A stretch of 64,000 nt of DNA. Source: Neodontobutis hainanensis. Its lineage: Eukaryota; Chordata; Actinopteri; Gobiiformes; Odontobutidae. The stretch's first letter is position 1. Each line of letters starts with the position of its first letter. The DNA lies in contig JALDNG010000005.1 of assembly GCA_024349245.1 (NCBI GenBank), positions 19,906,501 through 19,970,500 of the forward strand. The letters run 5' to 3'. The position numbers were made by a program, and so were the translations under genes. Below the pieces are notes generated by a model. The model did no database searches and was not told the DNA's origin. It was given only the letters and a program-made list of their open reading frames with translations. Positions 57,411 to 64,000 of this stretch are shown here, one piece after another.

Positions 57411-58566
57411 AGGTAACACTACACTTTACACATTGTATCTACCTCAATAAAGCAGAACTAAGTAAGATTTGCACAGCTCCCCCTACAGCTTCCTTCAGTG
57501 AATTACACTGTCGTAAATACTCAGGACAACAAAGCTCACATCACACTAGTTTTGAAAGAACAAATGATGAAAACCTTGATTTGAGGTGCAAATTTTTAAA
57601 AATTGTCTTATAAAGTTATTATATATACATTGTTTGATTGTTTTATTCACTGTCACTCAAAACATTATATGTTACAAATCTTTTCTGAATTATTATTTTC
57701 TCTCACATATTTTTTTGCGTCTAATTGTAAAATTAGGCATTGTAAAATCTTGCTTTGGGTCTAAAGGTGAAGATAGTCGCTGACGCTATGTAAACAATAT
57801 TCGGGGCATTTAGTATAATACTGAAACTGCCGTTGTCTCACATAAAGCCCGTAAATAAAACAAACCCTCCTCATTGTGTAGTGACATAGCATGTTTGCTT
57901 TAGCAGTAGCTATAGTTCAAATGACATAAAATAACAACAGATCTAATGGAAATAGGAAGAATATAAAGTTGTTAGTTCAACAGTACAAAAGCCACGTTGG
58001 AATCAGTTTTGAGTTCTTCACTTTGTTTGAGCTGATGTCATTTCGTAAAAGCTTGGCCAAGGTTGCCTCGAGAACGAGCTCTCTCTCTCTCTCGGTCTAA
58101 CTGAAGTTTTTGCTTTCTAAAAATGTTTTCTTTGTCTTTTTGGTGGCTCCGCCATGACTGATGATAAAATTAGGTGCATGCCTTTTTGCTAGGAACTTTG
58201 AGAGAGTATATGCTCCTCATATCATGTTGCTATGTGTATATTGAATTACCGTAAGGCAATTTGTCACTCTCGCGTGAACATGACCTGAGACGTTGGGTCG
58301 GTGGCAGCTCAACTTGCAACTGCTGTTTTTGGCTTAGATACGCCAGAGGGGCAAATGCGTGTTTCAAACACACCGCTACAACTCAATTAACCATCTTAAG
58401 CACTATTTATGAAGCTAGAAATGTTACTTAGTTCTGTTTTAAGTACAACCTTACCTACAATTGGGTCTGTAAGTACACATAATTCCATTATGTAAGTACT
58501 ATGTAGTTATATGTTATTACAGTTTGTTACACAAGGAGGTAGATATAATGTACCAAGTGTTGATAT
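57411..58566. mobile_element. Palindromic MITE (GGTAACACTTTA family), interrupted
   Basis: The left piece (57411-57446) has ACACATTGTATCTACCTC; the right piece (58441-58566) contains TAAGTACTATGTAGTTATAT and ends GAGGTAGATATAATGTACCA, inverting the left end. Everything between 57451 and 58438 is a second element inserted into it. Confidence 0.65.
57451..58438. mobile_element. TTAA-type MITE nested in another MITE
   Basis: Left end AGCAGAACTAAGTAAGATTT and right end AAATGTTACTTAGTTCTGTT are inverted repeats. TTAA follows the right end (58439-58442); the left flank is ATAA (57447-57450), one change from TTAA. About 990 bp, no coding potential. The end sequence resembles that of the MITE at 33882. 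Confidence 0.65.
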
Positions 58567-60561
58567 AATCTATAATCAACTTATATTACTAACGTTGTGC
58601 ATGAGGTTTTTTTAGATGAAAGCCAGAGTCACGTGAAATTTGGCAGGCTCAGCACAAGAAAGCAAACTACAACATTCTTTCATCTTAGAATATGACTTTA
58701 TCACAAGAACAAGCATCATTTCAAAAAACACAATAAACATAATACAATTTAGGCGCTTTGTTCTACATAAAAAATTTAATTGGCTCGTACTGACCTGACC
58801 CGACCTGTAACGTGCCGCTTAAGGCGTGTTAAAGTTTATGACAAAAGCCTTGACATATTTAAATTTAACTAAAGTGCAACACAAAGTACACTACTAAATA
58901 TTTGTCATCTTTCTCCCCTCTGTCCATATATCCCTATCAGTCAGAATTGTCCTTATCTTATTATTGTTTTTGAATTTCATTGCAGCATTATGATTCAATA
59001 TGGCCTGGCCCTGGCAGTGATATGACTCAGTGCAAGAGACTGTACCGTCCTCTTCTATGACCCCTTGAGAGAAGAAGAGTAATGGGCTTCATTGGCGTGA
59101 ACTGACCACAAATTGTAAGGTGGAGAGCTGGGGGCTAAACTCAATATAGCTGCAGCGGTTCCTTTGTGAGCACAGCCTCTGCCCCGTGCAAGAATAGCTG
59201 GCTCAGAGATTACACAGAGTGGCTATTAAAGCTCCAAGAAGATCGGCCGGAACAATGGCACTTCCAATTTTCTCGCATATTGTGTCCAAATGTCTTTCTA
59301 AAACACTTTTTGCTCCAAAGGCAGCCTAATACAGCAAATGAATGTGAGCCATAGCAAAGAAATATTACAGGTTTTTACACCATTGGTCATAGTTATCGGT
59401 TACAACAAAAAATGGGCTCAAAAGAGGATTTTAACACAGTCAGACAAAGCAAGAAAGATGTCTGGAGAGGTTTTTTAAAAAGCCAGCTGTTCATCTGAAT
59501 AACCTGTTGAAACAATGGCGTTGGCTCTGATTCTTGAGAGAACAGTATGCATTTATATCAATCTGACGCACTTCATTTAAACAATTACAAACCATTTTAA
59601 AGATGGAATAGCATACCAGTTTAAAGTTATCCGATTTCAAAACTTTCCTCATCATGATGACAGGTTTTTAAGGAATGATTAGGTGTCACTGGAACTGCCC
59701 TTAAATGGCGCTGTTTCCATTGGTAATTGTGTATCAGATCAAATGGCTGTGACGTGGGGTTCCACAGGGGTCTATTTTGGGACCACTCAATCTATGCATG
59801 CTGCCATTAAGCCCAGCTGATTCATTGAGTTCATCTTTAGCTCAACCTACACTCAGTGTTGACAAATGAAAGTGTTTAATCTGCCCTTATTCTTTTAATT
59901 TTATTTCTGTATTTTATTTATGTTTCTTATTGTAAATCTTGTCTGTGTACTTTAAATTTGTCTTTTATTTCTGTGAAGCAATTTTAATTACCCAGTGTAT
60001 TAATTGTGATTTTTAAACAAAACTCGTCTTGCCTTTTCATGATTAAGGGCCAGATTTAATAATGAAATGCACTGCTGCAGAGTTGTTTTTAGCACAAAAA
60101 ATTATGCTTTCCAGATTTACTAAAGGTGGTATGGTATGGGCAACAGGTTTTTTGCTACTGACCTGCTATTCTTAATTTTATTTTTTTATTTCAAACAAAC
60201 ACCTTACCCAAAATTGCACCCCTTACGAAATGTGACCATAAACGTACATGACTGTCAGCTTTTTTGGGGCCTAATGGGGGCTTTTTACAAATAATAAATT
60301 ATTTTAATTATAAAATTTAAATTGATGATGAATCAGAACAAGATTATTTAGGAATTCATCTTTATCATATCAACCATTGAAATGCATTTATTGGGGAGAT
60401 ACAAAATAACTAATGGCAGTGCAGGACCAAAAAGAACCCCGTTATGTTTTCTAGGGAGAGAGTTTATTCAAGGAGAGAGTATAATGGCCAATCAATCTCC
60501 ATTGTTTTAAAAGTAATCCACAGAGAAACATGGAACACATCAATCACCAAGTTTTGAATAC

Positions 60562-60595
60562 TTTATTATTATTATTGTTATTATTATTATTATTA
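60562..60595. repeat. Imperfect (ATT)n microsatellite
   Basis: Trinucleotide run with one ATTG interruption. Confidence 0.9.
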
Positions 60596-63345
60596 AATTG
60601 TTTAGGACAACATAAAGCTCCACAGAACCCTTGTTATATGGCTGCCCAGTAAGGACTAACTTGGCAATACTTAAGGAGAAGCTTCTTTTTAGCACACATT
60701 CTTTTTTAATCTTTGCGGCATTTACAAACAAACTTAACTTAATTTCAATTGACCATTAGACCTATCCACTGGGTTTGTCGATTGACAACATGTGACATGC
60801 TCAAAAAAGGAGGGGTGTGAGATTGGATTGTAATGAGCACAACCACAACAAAAACTACACACGTTAATATCTGACACATAGAAAACTAGGCGTCTATAGT
60901 GCATATCATCATAACAATAAATTCCTCAGAGTTTTCAGTGCAGAATGTGTAGCAACTAGCTAAATAATCTACAATACTATGTGCTGCCTCAGTGAGCAGT
61001 GGATCGACGCTGCTTACAGGTTGTGGCATTTTGAAGGGAGGCAGAGACAGAGAGAGGCCTGTGCATTTGTCAGTGAAGGCAGTGGCCTCATTACACAGAA
61101 ACACAGTGTATCAGCCGAGCTCATCTGCTCCTTCTCCCTCGCTGTGCATTAGGCAGGACAATAAATGTCAAGCAGCACTGCTCTTCAGCCAGTCCCCACA
61201 AGTGAGATTCATTACTGGGCTATAGGGATAATGACAGTCCATCTCCTGAGAGGAAGTGGAAGGCTCTCTATCCTCTGGCCATGATCAATAGTCAGCCGGC
61301 TTGATCAAGGGAGGATAGGTGCCTCTCTGCTGGCTGTCTGAAAGGTAGGACCTCACTCCGAGCATCACATTCCAACTGTCTTTTTTCTTGTAAGTCTGAT
61401 CTTGGGGTCGCCAGAATGACTCAAACATAATGCATAACTGCTATAATTTTTTGGGAGATCCTTGCTGTACAATCAAGGGAATTTAAATGTATTTTTAATT
61501 GCATGTAAGTGTAAAAATATTTTTTTGTAATGGACAGATTTAAGTTAAAGCTGAAAGTCGTGAGTTCAATGGACTAGAACTCCTACTCATAAAGCTCTTG
61601 AGCCCTTTCTTGAATATTCATAGTGATTTATTTTAAGTCAGCCCTCTTTGATATTTAAAGCAGTTAGCATGTGTTAGAATAAAAGCAAAGAGCAAACATT
61701 AAACCCAATGTGTTGAATATTAAGAAAGAAGGCAACAAAGATGGGAAAAATATATTTTTTTTTCTTTCAAACAACCAATTAACAATATTGTATTTCTGGA
61801 CTTTGTCCAACCTTAGCTCAACTAAGTCATATACTTGCAGCAAAAGATGTTGGAAAATGAATCTTAAGTATTGTTTGTGGAGGTTCTCGTCATCCAGGTG
61901 GTCATAACGCTAAGGGGTTCAAAAAGAAGGCCCTAAGAGGGAGTTGTATAACCCGTGTCTAACACCCAAAGTGAGATCCTATAGCTACTGTATCTTCCCA
62001 CTATGGTTTCACAGGCATCATGACTTATTGTCTCTGCAGAATCGCTGCATTGTTTAGCTGTCAGTATCAGAGACAGTGTGTCAGAAACTACTGTATCGTG
62101 TGGTACCATGTGATTCTAACCAGTATGCAGCAATTGTCTGACAATGAATTACAAGATATTCCATTACTGCCATTACGATTGGATAAAGAGATTTATCTAT
62201 GACATACAATATAAAACTCCAGTTATCACTGGACCATGGCAATGACTCCAATGTCTCTACTTGCAGTCCTACAAAACCAAAACAAGATTATTGTTCAGTA
62301 TCTTAAGCATCATCAGAATCGTATTAGCCTTCACACATCGTAGGCCAACAGTGAATTGAAAGTAAGATACTCTCAACCATTCCCAGCCTCCTGTTTTTAT
62401 ATTACACATAAGATGGCACTGATTACACACACATGCAAATACTATTTAAGCATGCATTGTGTTTTTCTTTTAAACCCCCATTCCAGAGCACCGGAGGATC
62501 ACTTGGCAAAATTAGTCAATTTGGACGGAGCCTGGTGCTGTCAGAGTCGGGAGCTCTAATGAGAATCAATGGAGATCTGAAGCTGCCTCAACCGTTGTCT
62601 TTGATCTGTGCGTAAAAGTGGCCGTATGACAGAGCGAGCGTAGAATTTATGAATCTGTGTGTACCAGGCCAATCCTGGTATACAGCTGTTGATAAACAAA
62701 CAATGGGACTCGAGTCATAGTTAAGGCTACGAGCTGTTCTATTTTTTCACACAGATCCTTTGCTGCTCCACTGAGTGAGTGGACAAGGGAGAGATAGCCC
62801 ACAAGCGTCTCTTTCACCTTAGGCATTGCACCATGACCCTGCGCCCCTGCACCAACTATAGCATATAAATTATTGTTGAAAGCACAAAGTTATGAGATAA
62901 ATTGAGCTTACTCCACAAGTCGGCCATCTCTTTGTGGAGATTACCAAAAAAAGGGAGAGACTGCCGCTGCGGCACCTCACAGAAAGCGCCGGAGCGCACT
63001 TGGAAAAGGGAACCCGGGATCCACCTGTTCTGGCAAAAGCACAAGGGACAGAGAGACTTTGATCCCTGCTCTTCTGTCAGATCAACATGCGAGCCCCAGG
63101 ACCTAAGCGGGGCGGGTGGTGGCTCACTTCCCTTTGAAAAAAGCAAGCTGTGCACTGAACACTTTGATGGGAAGTAGCTTAGAATGCATGCACTCCCCCT
63201 CAAGTCCAAGGGAGGTTCCAAACACTTAAAGCAGAACTCATGATTGTCATCATCTGAGATGTGCCTCTGACATGGAAGAGCACATTCATCTGTTATTTGA
63301 GTCTGCTTACTTGTTATATAAAGATATATAATATTATAATAGGTT

Positions 63346-63371
63346 TAATATATATATATATATATATATAT
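63346..63371. repeat. (TA)n microsatellite
   Basis: About 12 perfect units, in a generally AT-rich stretch. Confidence 0.9.
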
Positions 63372-63824
63372 TTTACAAGACATTGAGGTTTTTCACACTC
63401 AGACACACACGCAACGCGGTCCTTGAAGACAAAGAAACCTAAAGACGTTTTGGTGTCACATATATTCTTAACCCCCAGGTGCGTCAAGTGTAGCTTTTGG
63501 AAGGGAACATATGATATTAACTATGAACAATCTCACAGTCGTACTACTGAAGATCTCTGAGAGTATCATAAAGTTAAGATAAGAATAAGAGAAAACCCTG
63601 CAATGCTTCATATGTGTTTCAAACAAACATATGCCAGAGATAACGTGACTGCAGTGGACAATGTCGATTTTATATCCAAACCCCAAAGGCATCTTTATTA
63701 TCCAAAAAAGGCAAATACCTTTAAAGCCAGCAGTGATCATACAAACATACATCATGAAATACAGGACCATAGCAACTATGCAATAATTGTAACTGATTGA
63801 TTGGGATGATAAAGTCATCTTTAT

Positions 63825-63905
63825 CCCATCAACTTTGGGCCTGAGGTGGGGTACATCTTAGACAATCGGTAGTTAATTACAGGGCAAACACTTACAAAAC
63901 AGGTG
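63825..63905. repeat. Possible SINE or LINE fragment
   Basis: CCTGAGGTGGGGTACATCTT and GTAGTTAATTACAGGGCAAA resemble a diverged form of the block that follows the second SINE family head in fish (GGTACACCCTGGACAGG...CACAGGGC). Weak. Confidence 0.3.
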
Positions 63906-64000
63906 TCACACCTTCAGTGTCACACAGTATTTTACTAGAGGTAATTTAGATTCACTAATTCACTTCTAAATCTGTAATTCTGGACAGAGCGAGGAAACAC

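Larger units (their letters stand above)
54108..64000 (-). other. Upstream intron, at least 9.9 kb, continuing past the window
   Basis: Begins (in gene orientation, ends) at the acceptor of the first Ig2 exon. I looked for the Ig1 exons and signal peptide on the minus strand and saw none. Contents: a repeat-like piece near 54400-54640, a hAT-like relic at 55177-55770, SINE pieces, nested MITEs at 57411-58566, microsatellites. 56200-56650 and 58980-59350 look unique. Confidence 0.7.

Noticed and set aside
62856..63221. 121-codon minus-strand frame near the window end, considered as a possible Ig1 exon
   Set aside because: It lacks the Ig cysteine context, splice phase and any contactin Ig1 motif.

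Overview
The window is vertebrate nuclear DNA, most probably from a teleost fish. It is AT-rich, intron-dominated and littered with decayed Tc1-type transposons, tRNA-derived SINEs, MITEs and simple repeats. It contains nothing bacterial, organellar or viral that I recognise.

One gene accounts for all convincing coding sequence: the 3' part of a contactin on the minus strand. Nineteen exons, from 54107 down to 755, join with consistent splice phases into one open frame of 903 residues plus stop. They encode immunoglobulin domains 2 to 6, four fibronectin type III domains and a short hydrophobic GPI-attachment tail. The sequence is closest, from remembered family sequences, to contactin-3 within the CNTN3/4/6 group. 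Each Ig or FNIII domain is split over two exons, which is the usual contactin pattern. The signal peptide and Ig1 (about 125 residues) are not visible. They should lie beyond position 64000, so the first intron seen here is at least 9.9 kb.

Layout from low to high coordinate (3' to 5' of the gene): 3' UTR and tail exon (1-846); FN4 (2058-4010); FN3 (6839-13817), split by a 6.7 kb intron holding a large 27-bp minisatellite; FN2 (14236-15884); FN1 (18021-19220); Ig6 (19933-26204), with a decayed Tc1 element in its intron; Ig5 (28452-32809); Ig4 (35891-39984); Ig3 (43133-45219); Ig2 (47150-54107), with SINEs and another Tc1 relic in its intron; then 9.9 kb of upstream intron (54108-64000) with a hAT-like relic and a nested pair of MITEs.

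The most interesting non-genic observations are a minisatellite that seems to have grown out of a segment of a tRNA-derived SINE, a TTAA-type MITE inserted inside an unrelated MITE, a 1.8 kb element with roughly 100-bp inverted ends, and an extra cysteine in Ig6. I found no undescribed multi-gene system. The long open frames over 12-13.2 kb are by-products of a 27-bp repeat.
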